From positions 682,001 through 746,000 of the forward strand of contig NZ_FQXY01000011.1 in assembly GCF_900130125.1 (NCBI RefSeq): a stretch of DNA of 64,000 bases, in the 5' to 3' direction. Origin of the DNA: Bacteroides congonensis (GTDB lineage: Bacteria; Bacteroidota; Bacteroidia; Bacteroidales; Bacteroidaceae). Positions 25,952 through 36,130 of this stretch are shown piece after piece (the first letter of the stretch is position 1; every line of letters starts with the position of its first letter). The notes beneath the pieces were generated by a model. That model searched no databases, was not told the origin of the DNA, and worked only from the letters and a program-made list of their open reading frames with translations. The position numbers and the translations under genes were made by a program.

Positions 25952-27508
25952 TTAGTTTTCCCGTTTGGGAGCCAAAGGATTTTGTTCCAGTCTTTTATTT
26001 TTAATCAATACTTCATCCGGAATCGGTAGGGTATAAGAAAGATCGTTGTCTCTTAACGTATATGTTTTACCTTCCCATTCGTGTGTGATTTGCGGCATTC
26101 CATAACGTCTCAGGTCAAACCAGCGTTGTCCTTCGAAACAGAGTTCTTTTCTTCTTTCTGCCTTAATGAAATCTTTCAATGTCTCACCGGTCAATCCGGC
26201 AGGGATAACCAACTTCTCGGGTTCGTAACGGTTTTCCAATAATGTTCTCATGGCTGAAAGTGCCTTGTTTTCTTCATTATTGTGGGCAGCAGCTTCTGCG
26301 AGATTAAGATATGCCTCACTTAATCTGAAAGAGAGTGCAAAATTCTCTGAACCATTAGGTTCTCCCATTGCAGATAGTTGGTATTTTCCGAAAGAACTGT
26401 AGTAGTTTGGATAAAAGCTGCTATTTGTTCTGTTATATTCTTTAGCAATGTATTTCTCTTTTCTTAAGTCTCCGTCTTTAAAGCTTTCCAACAGATTGTC
26501 GGAAGCTGTGAAGGCTTTCCGATAGTAGGTAATATTTATTCCCCAACCGGGAAAATCGGGATCTTCCTCTTCACGGGATACCGTTTCGTTGTTAAATTCA
26601 GTGAGGTCAGATACATTTCCATATAGCCAGATTACTTCTGACGACTTTAAAGAAGTGAAATTGTAGTAGGGCTCCGCTGTTGACGTAGAAGGCAGATTGT
26701 TCAAATTGATTAAAGAGAAAGACCATTCATTGATTACCTTGTCGGCATATATCGCTGCCTCCTTCCAATTTTCCATGTAAAGTAAAACACGGGATTTCAA
26801 TAATTGTATCATGGGAAGGCTGATTAAATAGTTTGGCTCGTATTGCTTATCTTTCGGTAAAGTGAGAAACAACCGTTCTGCCTCGGTCAAATCTTCTATA
26901 ATTTGGTTATAAACTTCTTCTACACTATTACGTGTCATTAATAACTCTTCTTCGGGCAACAGATTACTTGTTAATTTGAGTGGTACGCCTGCTGCTTGCT
27001 TGTTATAATTATAGGGTGCACCGAAATGATTGACCAACATGAAGTAATAGAATGCTCGCAAACCCAGGGCTTGGGCAATCACATAATTCTTTTCTACTTC
27101 CGTTCCGTTTACATCACCAATATAATCAAGTGCGGCATTTGCCCCTAAAATAAATTTATAGTAACCTTCCCAGATATTGTAGACAACGGAACTGTTTTTT
27201 TCCATAATGAAGAACATGTCCGGTTGCCATGTGAACACAGCCTTCTTGGATTCTACATATCCTAATGAGTTGGAGTCAAACTCATATCCGGTTTTGTGGA
27301 ACTGGACGTCATCATCAAGGAAAGTCAAAAATCCCAGTAAATTGTTGCCTGACTTATGTTGGGGGTAAGCACTGCCGATTAGCATCTCTTGCAGGGCGTT
27401 AGCGTCTTTAGGAACATATTCGCTTTGGGATTTCGGTTCCAGAAAGTCGGAGCAGGAAGACAGTGTTAATAAAACGATTCCTATAATTGTATATATAAAC
27501 TTTTTCAT
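25952..27508 (-). CDS. SusD/RagB-like surface lipoprotein
   Basis: A 518-residue SusD-family protein with lipobox TLSSC (Cys19), N-terminal SusD-like domain (SDFLEPKSQSEYVPKDA, ALGLRAFYYFMLVNHFGAPY) and the C-terminal RagB/SusD domain ending KELCFEGQRWFDLRRYGMP. It should form the lid of the SusC barrel encoded 11 bp upstream. The rest of the operon encodes protease-like and thioredoxin proteins and no glycoside hydrolase, so the cargo may be peptides, as for RagAB of Porphyromonas. Confidence 0.92.
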   Translation of the reverse strand: MKKFIYTIIGIVLLTLSSCSDFLEPKSQSEYVPKDANALQEMLIGSAYPQHKSGNNLLGFLTFLDDDVQFHKTGYEFDSNSLGYVESKKAVFTWQPDMFFIMEKNSSVVYNIWEGYYKFILGANAALDYIGDVNGTEVEKNYVIAQALGLRAFYYFMLVNHFGAPYNYNKQAAGVPLKLTSNLLPEEELLMTRNSVEEVYNQIIEDLTEAERLFLTLPKDKQYEPNYLISLPMIQLLKSRVLLYMENWKEAAIYADKVINEWSFSLINLNNLPSTSTAEPYYNFTSLKSSEVIWLYGNVSDLTEFNNETVSREEEDPDFPGWGINITYYRKAFTASDNLLESFKDGDLRKEKYIAKEYNRTNSSFYPNYYSSFGKYQLSAMGEPNGSENFALSFRLSEAYLNLAEAAAHNNEENKALSAMRTLLENRYEPEKLVIPAGLTGETLKDFIKAERRKELCFEGQRWFDLRRYGMPQITHEWEGKTYTLRDNDLSYTLPIPDEVLIKNKRLEQNPLAPKREN

Positions 27509-27519
27509 CTTTTATTTTT

Positions 27520-30500
27520 TTAGAAACCAATGTTGATACCTAGTGAATAATTGCGTGGAAGTACACTATTGCTGACTTCCGGGTCGAACCCGTTGAAACG
27601 CTTGCTGGCGATGACGAAAATATTATCCATGTTGAAATTGAGTGACAAGTTCTTCATATATATCTTTTCGCACCATTCGCGTTTCATTTGCCAGGATAAA
27701 CCAATATTACGGCAGCGTAAGAATGAACCGCTTACAACCATAGCATCGGACTGTTCCCATACCGGGATTTTGAAAGTACTTTCTCCATTAGGCAATTGTA
27801 CGAGAGTTATATTGCCCTTAGGCAGTGAAGGTATGATCGTGTGTGCTTCATCTCCCGGCTCTTTCCAACGGTTTAATAAATCGCGGTTTATATTCGTATA
27901 TGGGTCCGGCATATAGTAAGAACTGCTAAACTGCGAATAGGGCGAAGGCAGACGTTTTTTGTTACCAAGTAAGAGTGAGAAACTGGTGTTCAGAGTCAGT
28001 GATTTATACCGGAAACTTAGACTTAACCCACCTGTAAAATAGGGGTCTCTTTGTCCTGAATAAACCAGATAGGTGGTAGGATCTATCAACCGGCTTCGTT
28101 GGTCTTCCGGAATATCCAGAAGGTTGAATTGAGGTTCACCGGTTTGTCCGTTCAGACCGGCAAATGAGTATGACCAGAAACTGCTAAGGGGATAACCCTG
28201 TTTGAGTATGATGTCCGAGCGTCCGTTCAGAAAATCACTTGCCTTAACTTCAATATCCGTATGTCCTCCTTCGTTCCAGTTTTTAGATGCATTCAGGCTG
28301 ACGCTTAATGCATAATCACGTTTTTGTATCGGAGTAAAGGTCAATGTATATTCGATACCTCTGTTGTGGATAATACCTCCGTTACGTTTCATGGAAGAAA
28401 CTCCATATTCATAAGGCAGGTCTAATTCGACAATTGCGTTAGAGCGTCTTGTGTAATATTCCAAATTCATGTTGAATAGATTGAATAATTCCAGATCGAT
28501 ACCGAAATTCCATGATTTGGTACGTTCCCAAGATAGTGTCGGATTCGGAATTTGGGAAATAGTAGATTGGTATCTGTTATAGAGATCCGCTACTGTTCCT
28601 TGATTCAAAATTAAATCCGGGCTGAGGCGTGTGAGTGCATTTCCCTGAATACCGTATGTGCCGCGGAAGTTTAAGTTAGTTATCCAACCCACATATTTTT
28701 TCATGAACCTTTCTTCGGAAGCTCTCCACGAAAAACCGAATGAGTAGGTCGGATCAATACGATGATTGGTATCTTGTCCGAAACGATTGGATGCATCATT
28801 ACGTACATTGGCATTTATCACATAGCGATTCTTGAAAGAATAGGCTAGAGTTGCAAATACAGAGAAGAAATTATCCGTAGTATTAACTTTTCTCCAACCG
28901 CCATCATAAATCCTCTGCAGAATACCCCAACCGCTGCTTTGAGATCCGGTGATAGGTTCGAAAGCTTGTAAGGTGGTCGGGCTTGTGATGACTTCTCCTC
29001 TGTCGGGGACATATCCCCATACCGTATTATTGATTCCTTTGTTAGTAGTAGAGCGCAATTCCATACCTACTAGTGCGTTCAATCGGTTTTCATCATTGAA
29101 AGCCTTGCTGAATTGTAACTTGTTCTGTATGTTGTAAGAGTATTGATGTGCGTTGTTAGTGAATAATTCACCGCCAAAAGGTAGTAAGGCGGCTTTAAAT
29201 TCTTTACTGGTTGGTGAAACCGAGTTGAAGTCATATCCTCGATAATTCTCGGCAATGTAAAATGTTCGTTCTGACTCCCATGCCTCGTTCGTACTGTTAT
29301 TGTCCGAATATCCTCCGGTGAATTGATAAGTCAGCCAGTCCAGAATATTCCATTTTAAATCAAGCGAGGCTGACAGATAACTGGATGCTGATTTTGAACC
29401 GCTGTTCTCGCGTTCATTAATGAAATTGTATGATAATGATTTTACTCCTTCATTATACGGATAGGAGGCTTTCATCTGATAATAGGCATCAGGGGCTATT
29501 GAACGGTTAGTGGTAGTGGCGTATCCCAAAGGATTGACTCCACCTGCAAATCCTTTATTGGTACTTACACTTCCGTTGATAGTTGCATTTATGGTTAGTT
29601 TCTGTATCGGACGTAGAGTGATAGCGAGACGGCCGGTCATACGTTCACTGTCGTTTCCTATTTCCTGTCCTTCGCTTTTGGAGTATCCCATAGAAGCCGA
29701 ATAACTATATTTGTTTGTTCCACCGGAAACACTTAGATTGTGGTTATGGCTGAAAGTACGGCGGGTTAATAGTTTGAACCAATCCGTATTCTGTGTTTCC
29801 AGAACATTTCTTTGGGCGATAAACTCTTCAGAAGTTATATCATGTGACAAATACATGTTCAATAATCCTTCATACGTGTATATTTGTTTGATGGGTTCAG
29901 CACTATAGGGAGTTCCCCAGTTGAAAGCTTCTTGTGAGAACAGCACCCTTTCTTTTGAATTCATGTAATTAAACTGATCGTAGTTAGGGCGTGTTCCTAT
30001 AATGAAATTGGATGTGTAGTTGACGCTTAAACGATCGGTGGTATTCTTTTTGGTGGTAATTTCAATGACGCCGTTAGATGCCTTTGAACCGTAAATAGCA
30101 GTTGCAGAAGCGTCTTTTAGAATACTGATGCTTTCAATATCGGCAGGGTTCAGCCAGGATATCTGGTTGCCGATGATATTTTTTAAGTCATTGGTCATCA
30201 AAGAGGTTGCATCCAATTCTAATGGGTCCTCCTGAATAATACCATCCACTACCCATAACGGATCCTGATTACCTAACAGTGTGCTTGTACCACGAATCTG
30301 AATTTTGGGAGCAGTACCTACACGGCTGCTGGTATTGGTCACTACCATACCTGCCACACGTCCTTGCAGCATCTGATCAATAGTAGTATATGAAGGCATT
30401 ATGATATCCTTGGCTTTGACGGTAGTGATCGAACCTACCAGGTCGCGCCGCTGGATGTTCTGATAACCGGTTACTACTACTTCATCTATTTCTGTATTTG

Positions 30501-31089
30501 AAGAATTGTTTAGAGTGACGTTGATTGTTCTCTTTCCTGTATATCTGACCGTTTTCTTTTCCATTCCGATGAACGAATAAGTCAATATTAGCCCTTCTTG
30601 CGCCGGAATGTTAAAGGTGTAACGCCCGTCCAATCCGGCAATAGCTCCATGCTTTGATCCCCGGATGTTAACAGTCGCTCCCGGAAGTGCTTCACCGCTT
30701 GCGTCGCGTATCCAACCGCTAATAGTGATTTTATCAGTTTTTCTTTTCTTGATAACAATAGCACTGCCTGAGATTTCGTATGTAAGATTTGTTCCTTCCA
30801 GACATTCGTCCAGAATTTCGGTAATCGTTTTGTTTTTTGCTCTTACACTTATATCGGTAACGTTGGCAATATCTTCTGTTGCATACATAAAGATAAACTT
30901 CGTTCTGTTTTGCAGATACCAGAGTGCTGATTCTAAAGTTTCTCCTCTAAGATCAACCGAGATTCTTTGGTTATCTTGTGCCTGGATCATAAGTGAAGAT
31001 AGAGAGAATACGCATAAAAGACAGAACTTGATGATATTTCTGCTCGTACGCGATATTCCTCTGAGTAAGGAATGTGCTCGTCTTTTCAT
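27520..31089 (-). CDS. SusC-like TonB-dependent transporter with STN signalling domain
   Basis: The 1,189-residue protein has a signal peptide (MIQAQ), an N-terminal STN domain (about 40-120, RISVDLRGETLESALWYL to YEISGSAIVIKKRK), a carboxypeptidase-D-like domain (about 122-210, SGWIRDASGEALPGATVNI), the plug (EVVVTGYQNIQRRDLVGSI onward) and a beta barrel ending NIGF. The STN domain contacts a FecR-type anti-sigma factor, whose gene is 26 bp upstream, making a FecI-FecR-FecA-like signalling chain. It imports the locus substrate with SusD. Confidence 0.93.
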   Translation of the reverse strand: MKRRAHSLLRGISRTSRNIIKFCLLCVFSLSSLMIQAQDNQRISVDLRGETLESALWYLQNRTKFIFMYATEDIANVTDISVRAKNKTITEILDECLEGTNLTYEISGSAIVIKKRKTDKITISGWIRDASGEALPGATVNIRGSKHGAIAGLDGRYTFNIPAQEGLILTYSFIGMEKKTVRYTGKRTINVTLNNSSNTEIDEVVVTGYQNIQRRDLVGSITTVKAKDIIMPSYTTIDQMLQGRVAGMVVTNTSSRVGTAPKIQIRGTSTLLGNQDPLWVVDGIIQEDPLELDATSLMTNDLKNIIGNQISWLNPADIESISILKDASATAIYGSKASNGVIEITTKKNTTDRLSVNYTSNFIIGTRPNYDQFNYMNSKERVLFSQEAFNWGTPYSAEPIKQIYTYEGLLNMYLSHDITSEEFIAQRNVLETQNTDWFKLLTRRTFSHNHNLSVSGGTNKYSYSASMGYSKSEGQEIGNDSERMTGRLAITLRPIQKLTINATINGSVSTNKGFAGGVNPLGYATTTNRSIAPDAYYQMKASYPYNEGVKSLSYNFINERENSGSKSASSYLSASLDLKWNILDWLTYQFTGGYSDNNSTNEAWESERTFYIAENYRGYDFNSVSPTSKEFKAALLPFGGELFTNNAHQYSYNIQNKLQFSKAFNDENRLNALVGMELRSTTNKGINNTVWGYVPDRGEVITSPTTLQAFEPITGSQSSGWGILQRIYDGGWRKVNTTDNFFSVFATLAYSFKNRYVINANVRNDASNRFGQDTNHRIDPTYSFGFSWRASEERFMKKYVGWITNLNFRGTYGIQGNALTRLSPDLILNQGTVADLYNRYQSTISQIPNPTLSWERTKSWNFGIDLELFNLFNMNLEYYTRRSNAIVELDLPYEYGVSSMKRNGGIIHNRGIEYTLTFTPIQKRDYALSVSLNASKNWNEGGHTDIEVKASDFLNGRSDIILKQGYPLSSFWSYSFAGLNGQTGEPQFNLLDIPEDQRSRLIDPTTYLVYSGQRDPYFTGGLSLSFRYKSLTLNTSFSLLLGNKKRLPSPYSQFSSSYYMPDPYTNINRDLLNRWKEPGDEAHTIIPSLPKGNITLVQLPNGESTFKIPVWEQSDAMVVSGSFLRCRNIGLSWQMKREWCEKIYMKNLSLNFNMDNIFVIASKRFNGFDPEVSNSVLPRNYSLGINIGF

Positions 31090-31115
31090 AAGCGTTAGTT
31101 ATAATGTATTAGTAA

Positions 31116-32270
31116 TTATTTGTAAGAGATATGCAGAACGCCTTCTCTTTGTTTTATATCTACTAGGTTAAGTTCTTTTATCATATCAATAATCGGATTC
31201 ATATTTGCATATCGATTAAGATAAGCACCGATTTTTACTTGTTTGACAGCATCATCTTCAAATGTATATTTGAATCCATACCATTTGGAAAGATATGACA
31301 TGACATTCTCGAGAGGAATATTTTTGAATATGAATGAACCGGATTCCCAGGATGTGTATAATTCCGTATTAACATTGGTAACAATACTTTTTCCGGAATC
31401 CTTGTTGAGGGAGAAATGCTGGTTGGGACTTAATTCAAAACTACTATTTTCATTTTGTATTTTTACTCCTCCATTGATGAGTGTAGTACTTTCGAACCTC
31501 TCGTCCGGATAAGCTCTGATATTAAAGGTTGTTCCAGTTACCCTGACAGAAGTATATGGGGTTTGTACGATGAATGGATGGTTGCTATCGGGAGCAACGT
31601 CGAAATAGGCTTCTCCTTCGATTTGGACAATGCGCTCTTTCTTGCTGAAACATACAGGATACGTTAGCTTGGATTCTGCGTTCAGGTGTACCTTTGTTCC
31701 GTCTGACAAGGTGATATGACATTCCATCCCATGCAATGTCTGGAGCGTGTTCTTTATTTCTTTTATCTGGGGTTTGTTAGCAGGCATTTGATAGTTGATT
31801 CCTTCCGGAGCGATGACAAACACTTCGGTTACCCCTTCCGGTAAAGCTCCTTCCGTGATTTTGAATGTATTGCCGTTACTTAACGTTATTTCTCCGCCGT
31901 GTGTGCCGGGAATAATTTCACTAATCGGTTCTTCCGACATTCGGTTATATATAAAATAAGAAGCGGGTATCACGAGTAGCAGGATAAGGGCTGCATATTT
32001 CATGATCCTTTTCCATGGAGAAAAGGCAGATATTTGTCCTCCTAGTTGCGGGTAAATCTTCTCCCATGCTTTTTGTGAGGAGAAACTTTTTATCAGCAGT
32101 GAGTGTTTTTCATACGTTTTCTGATTTAATATATGGTTGGCTATCTTTTGGTGTTCCGGCTTTTCGTTAATCCATTTCTGATAGCTTTCATCCTCATTTG
32201 GTGTTGCAGAATGAGTAAATATGGAAGCCAGTACTTTAGCGATCTTAAGTTTTTCTTTAAAGGAATTCAT
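31116..32270 (-). CDS. FecR-family anti-sigma factor
   Basis: Start taken at the ATG giving MNSFKEKLKIAK. About 384 residues: a cytoplasmic N-terminal anti-sigma region (YQKWINEKPEHQKIANHIL), one transmembrane helix (ALILLLVIPASYFIY, about 92-108), a periplasmic FecR domain (HITLSDGTKVHLNAESKL, VQIEGEAYFDVAPD, VRVTGTTFNIRAY) and a C-terminal DUF4974 domain. It holds the ECF sigma factor inactive until the STN domain of the loaded SusC signals. It lies between the sigma gene and SusC, the classical order. Confidence 0.92.
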   Translation of the reverse strand: MNSFKEKLKIAKVLASIFTHSATPNEDESYQKWINEKPEHQKIANHILNQKTYEKHSLLIKSFSSQKAWEKIYPQLGGQISAFSPWKRIMKYAALILLLVIPASYFIYNRMSEEPISEIIPGTHGGEITLSNGNTFKITEGALPEGVTEVFVIAPEGINYQMPANKPQIKEIKNTLQTLHGMECHITLSDGTKVHLNAESKLTYPVCFSKKERIVQIEGEAYFDVAPDSNHPFIVQTPYTSVRVTGTTFNIRAYPDERFESTTLINGGVKIQNENSSFELSPNQHFSLNKDSGKSIVTNVNTELYTSWESGSFIFKNIPLENVMSYLSKWYGFKYTFEDDAVKQVKIGAYLNRYANMNPIIDMIKELNLVDIKQREGVLHISYK

Positions 32271-32336
32271 CGTTTTTTCAATTTGTTTTAATATAAAACA
32301 ATCCAAATGAAAAAACGGGGTAATCAAAAAGTCACT

Positions 32337-32891
32337 TTATCTACTTAGAAAAAGAAATAAGATGTAATTTATGCCTTTTAAACTTTCCCTAAGTTTGCGA
32401 TAGGCGATTTTCTTTAACGTATGGACAGTTCCTTCTGAAATTTGCAATTTGTCAGCAATTTCGTGGTTTTTTAAGCCTTTCATTGAGTATAAGATGATAT
32501 TTCGCATTTGGGTAGGTAATTCTTCTACCGCTTTGCGGACTATACGGAATGTTTCTTGTTCGATAATCTCAGCTTCGAATCCATTATCAAATTCTTCTTG
32601 CCCGGTAAAATCAGGAATATCTATCAGTTCATGTTTGAGGTAGTTCAAACATTTATTGCGGGTGACTGTATAGAGGAAACTTTTTACTTTCAACAGATCA
32701 TCGAAATTCTCTTTCCGCTCCCAATAAGATAAAAATGACTCCTGTACAATGTCTTTGCAAACTTCTTTGTCTTCAACATAGTGAAATGAAAATACACAAA
32801 GAATAGGAAAGTAGTCGTCAAATAGCTTTTTAAAAGCATTTTTGTTACCACGTTTAATATCTGCGATAATATTTCCTTTGTATATATTCAC
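32337..32891 (-). CDS. ECF-type sigma factor of the SusC/FecR system
   Basis: The 184-residue protein has sigma region 2 (CKDIVQESFLSYWERKENF) and region 4 (LPTQMRNIILYSMKGLKNHE, then GTVHTLKKIAYRKLRE). It is the cognate partner of the FecR protein encoded next on the same strand and should switch on the SusC/SusD operon. Its ATG is only 30 bp after the stop of the Crp-like gene, leaving little room for a separate promoter, so it may be read from the upstream gene as well as autoregulated. Confidence 0.9.
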   Translation of the reverse strand: MNIYKGNIIADIKRGNKNAFKKLFDDYFPILCVFSFHYVEDKEVCKDIVQESFLSYWERKENFDDLLKVKSFLYTVTRNKCLNYLKHELIDIPDFTGQEEFDNGFEAEIIEQETFRIVRKAVEELPTQMRNIILYSMKGLKNHEIADKLQISEGTVHTLKKIAYRKLRESLKGINYILFLFLSR

Positions 32892-32921
32892 AATTTAAAG
32901 CTGGGTTGTACAAAAATGGTT

Positions 32922-33623
32922 TTATCCAATCTTGCTTATTTTCTTCAGCTTCTCTTCTTCGATAATTTTGATTTTTCTTCCGTCGATGGTAATCAGTCGT
33001 TCAGTAGCAAACTGGGACAGCGTGCGGATAGCGTTCGAAGTAGTCATATTCGAAAGATTTGCTAAATCTTCGCGTGATAGGTAAATACTCAGGGTTGAGC
33101 CATCTTCTTCCAACCCATAACTTTCTTTGAGGAAAATCAGGGATTCGGCGAGACGTCCGCGGATATGTTTTTGAGTCAGGTTGACAGTACGTTCATCAGA
33201 GATGCCGAGGTCGATGGACAGCTGGCGGATAAAGAACATTGCCAGGTCGTTGTTTTGAGCAACTAAAGTAGTAATGGCACTCATCGGTATGAGACAGACT
33301 ACGGAAGGTTCGAAAGCAGCGGCGGCAGTCACAAAATCCTGTTTGGCAAAATAGGCGCGATAGGCAAAGTATTCGCGTGGTTTAATCATGCGGATAATCT
33401 GACTTCTACCTCCTACGCCATCTTTGAAGATTTTAACTTTACCACTGATAAGACACATCAAGTGGGATGGTGTTTCTCCTTCGCAATAGATGGTTTCATT
33501 CTTTTTGTAGGTCTGTATCGTATAATTGTTCATCAGAAACTCCTTTTGCTCATTATTCAAAGGAGCTATCATATCGGATAACGGTTCCGAAATATCGATG
33601 TCTGACATGTTCATTTTTACCAT
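32922..33623 (-). CDS. Crp/Fnr-family transcription regulator
   Basis: The 233-residue protein has a cyclic-nucleotide-binding-like beta barrel (about 25-135, ETIYCEGETPSHLMCLISGKV) and a C-terminal winged helix (HTH_Crp, about 165-225, LSREDLANLSNMTTSNAIRTL). No conserved iron-sulfur cysteines of Fnr are evident in the N-terminus, so it is closer to the Bacteroides Crp-like regulators of unknown effector. It sits directly upstream of the ECF-FecR-SusC genes on the same strand, which suggests it may feed a global signal into that locus. Confidence 0.88.
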   Translation of the reverse strand: MVKMNMSDIDISEPLSDMIAPLNNEQKEFLMNNYTIQTYKKNETIYCEGETPSHLMCLISGKVKIFKDGVGGRSQIIRMIKPREYFAYRAYFAKQDFVTAAAAFEPSVVCLIPMSAITTLVAQNNDLAMFFIRQLSIDLGISDERTVNLTQKHIRGRLAESLIFLKESYGLEEDGSTLSIYLSREDLANLSNMTTSNAIRTLSQFATERLITIDGRKIKIIEEEKLKKISKIG

Positions 33624-33651
33624 GGGTGCTACAAAACTGTGTTATACAGCA

Positions 33652-33659
33652 CAAAAGTA
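33652..33659 (-). promoter_or_regulatory. -7 box of the Crp-like gene
   Basis: The minus strand reads TACTTTTG, an exact TAnnTTTG, 28 bases before the ATG. There is no clear -33 partner at the usual spacing, so the box is supported only by its match and position. Confidence 0.4.
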
Positions 33660-33694
33660 GAAATAAAAAATGAAAAAATGCACGAATCTATAAA

Positions 33695-33730
33695 AAGATT
33701 GCACAAAAGTGGGAGCTTTCGTGCAATCTT
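33695..33730 (-). terminator. Terminator of glnN
   Basis: AAGATTGCAC (33695-33704) pairs perfectly with GTGCAATCTT (33721-33730); inner AAAG/CTTT extends the stem. The minus strand continues into TTTTTAT. It lies 9 bp after the glnN stop. Confidence 0.85.
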
Positions 33731-33739
33731 GCAGACATT

Positions 33740-35929
33740 TTATTTGGTAAACAACAGTTCCCTGTATTTAGGCAACGGCCATATTTCGTCGTCCACTTCC
33801 ATTTCCAGATGGTCGATATGGTCACGGATTTGGTCGAGATACGGGCGCACTTTTTCTTCATAGGCAAATGCCCTTTCCTTGTAGTTTTCCATGTGGTTCG
33901 CCACCTTCCGGGCTTCAGTCATTTCGCGAACCAGTACTTTGATGGAAGTCACCCGGTGCGAAATCTCACGGATCAGTTCCTTGCGGTCGGCACTCAATAC
34001 TTCATATTCTTCGGCAGGGAATATTTCTTTCAATCCGCGGAGATTTTCGAGCAGCCGGTTCTGATAGGCAACGGCAGTAGGCACGATGTGGTTGATGGCG
34101 AGGTCGCCCAGTACGCGTCCTTCAATCTGGACTTTCATGGTGAATTTCTCCAGTTCCACTTCCAGGCGGCTGTTCAACTCCGTTTCGTTGAAAATACGTT
34201 CGCCGATAAGTACGGCTTTGGATTGGTTGTCAACGTAGTGCATCAGTGCTTCCGGGACATGGCAGATGTTAGTCAGTCCACGGCGTGCAGCTTCCTGTTT
34301 CCATTCTTCCGAATAACCGTCACCTTCGAAACGGATAGGTTCGGAAACGATGATTGTCTCTTTCAGCAACCGGAAGATAGCTTCGTCTTTTCCCACTCCT
34401 TCTTCCATCAGTTTTTCTATGGACGCACGGAACTCGTTCAACTGGTTTGCCATGGCAGCATTGATGGCTATCATTGCGGCGGCACAGTTGGAAGAAGAGC
34501 CTGCGGCACGGAACTCAAAACGGTTTCCGGTGAAAGCAAAAGGAGAGGTACGGTTACGGTCGGTCGTATCGAGCAGGATTTCGGGGATACGTCCGATACC
34601 CAGTTTTAATGTAGTCTTTTCTTCCGGTGTCATCTTCTCGTTTCCTACCTGGCGGACAATTTCGTCAAGAGTTGCCGAAAGTTGTGAACCCAGGAAGCAG
34701 GAAAGAATGGCCGGGGGAGCTTCGTTGGCTCCTAGGCGGTGGCTGTTGCTGGCACTCATAATGGAAGCGCGCAGCAGATTCTGATTTTTATAAACCATCA
34801 TCAATACGTTGACCAGGAAAGTAAGGAATAGCATGTTTCCTTTCGGATTCTTTCCCGGGGCAAACAGATTGATACCCGTATCGGTACAAAGCGACCAGTT
34901 GTTGTGCTTGCCCGAACCGTTCACACCGCTATAAGGTTTTTCGTGCAGAAGCACGTTGAAGTGATGCTTGCGGGCAATACGTTTCATCAGATCCATGACA
35001 AGCTGGTTGTGGTCGTTTGCCAGGTTACAGTTTTCGAAGATAGGAGCCAGCTCGAACTGGTTGGGGGCTACTTCGTTGTGACGGGTCTTGGCAGGAATAC
35101 CCAGCTTGTGGCATTCTATTTCCAGTTCCTTCATAAATGCGGTGACGCGTGGAGGGATAGAGCCGAAATAGTGGTCTTCCAACTGTTGGTCTTTGGCGGA
35201 AGAGTGTCCCATCAGTGTCCGTCCTGTCAGGCAGAGGTCGGGGCGTGCATTATATAAGGAAGAGTCGACAAGGAAATATTCCTGTTCCCATCCCAGGTTT
35301 GTATATACGCGTGTCACGTTCTTATCGAACAACTGGCAAACTTCCGTAGCCGCTTTATCCACGGCAGCGAGTGCTTTCAATAGCGGAGTTTTGTAGTCCA
35401 GTGCTTCGCCTGTATAAGAAATAAAGATAGTAGGGATACAAAGAGTCGTATCTACTACAAATGCCGGTGAAGAAACATCCCATGCCGTATAGCCGCGTGC
35501 TTCGAAAGTGTTGCGGATACCGCCGTTCGGGAAAGAAGAAGCATCCGGTTCCTGCTGGATAAGTAATTTCCCGGAGAAGCGTTCGATAACTCCACCATCT
35601 TCGCCGAACTCGATAAAGCCGTCATGTTTTTCGGCTGTTCCGTCTGTCAAGGGCTGAAACCAATGTGTGTAGTGAGTGACGTTGAGTGACTTTGCCCAGC
35701 TTTTCATGCCGTTGGCAATCAAGTCTGCCACTTCGCGGTTGATAGGCGTACCTTTTTCGATAGCATCGGTCACAGCCTTATAGGCTTCTTTGGGAAGATA
35801 CTCCTGCATCTTCTTGCGGTCAAACACGTGGCTACCATAATAATCAGAGAGTTTGTTGGAAGGAGCAGTTACTTCCAAAGGTTTCCGGTTGGAAAGCTCT
35901 TGTAATGCAAAAAATCTCATTTTAGACAT
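33740..35929 (-). CDS. glnN: Glutamine synthetase type III
   Basis: Start taken at MSKMRFFALQEL; an ATG 11 codons upstream would add a non-conserved extension. About 729 residues, the normal size for the dodecameric GSIII class of Bacteroides, much larger than GSI. Class motifs are present: ETPLLKAL-like N-terminal region, RHNEVAPNQFELAPIFE for metal and substrate binding, KPYSGVNGSGKHNNWSL for ATP, and NRTSPFAFTGNRFEFRA. It condenses ammonia and glutamate to glutamine in the cytoplasm. A TAATTTTG box lies 31-38 bases upstream of the ATG as a possible promoter element. It is monocistronic. Confidence 0.95.
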   Translation of the reverse strand: MSKMRFFALQELSNRKPLEVTAPSNKLSDYYGSHVFDRKKMQEYLPKEAYKAVTDAIEKGTPINREVADLIANGMKSWAKSLNVTHYTHWFQPLTDGTAEKHDGFIEFGEDGGVIERFSGKLLIQQEPDASSFPNGGIRNTFEARGYTAWDVSSPAFVVDTTLCIPTIFISYTGEALDYKTPLLKALAAVDKAATEVCQLFDKNVTRVYTNLGWEQEYFLVDSSLYNARPDLCLTGRTLMGHSSAKDQQLEDHYFGSIPPRVTAFMKELEIECHKLGIPAKTRHNEVAPNQFELAPIFENCNLANDHNQLVMDLMKRIARKHHFNVLLHEKPYSGVNGSGKHNNWSLCTDTGINLFAPGKNPKGNMLFLTFLVNVLMMVYKNQNLLRASIMSASNSHRLGANEAPPAILSCFLGSQLSATLDEIVRQVGNEKMTPEEKTTLKLGIGRIPEILLDTTDRNRTSPFAFTGNRFEFRAAGSSSNCAAAMIAINAAMANQLNEFRASIEKLMEEGVGKDEAIFRLLKETIIVSEPIRFEGDGYSEEWKQEAARRGLTNICHVPEALMHYVDNQSKAVLIGERIFNETELNSRLEVELEKFTMKVQIEGRVLGDLAINHIVPTAVAYQNRLLENLRGLKEIFPAEEYEVLSADRKELIREISHRVTSIKVLVREMTEARKVANHMENYKERAFAYEEKVRPYLDQIRDHIDHLEMEVDDEIWPLPKYRELLFTK

Positions 35930-36130
35930 AAATGGTCTGTTTTTTATCGGTTGATGGCGCAAAATTATATGTTTTTTCTGAAAGTACCCCTATTTTTTAG
36001 GGGGTAATTTGAAAAATAAGATGTTTTTTTTGAATATGCCCCCTTCGGACTTAAGGGGGAAGGCTGAACTTTATGGTCTTGACGTAAAAAACACTGGTAA
36101 ACATATAAGTTTTGTACAGGTCACATCAGT

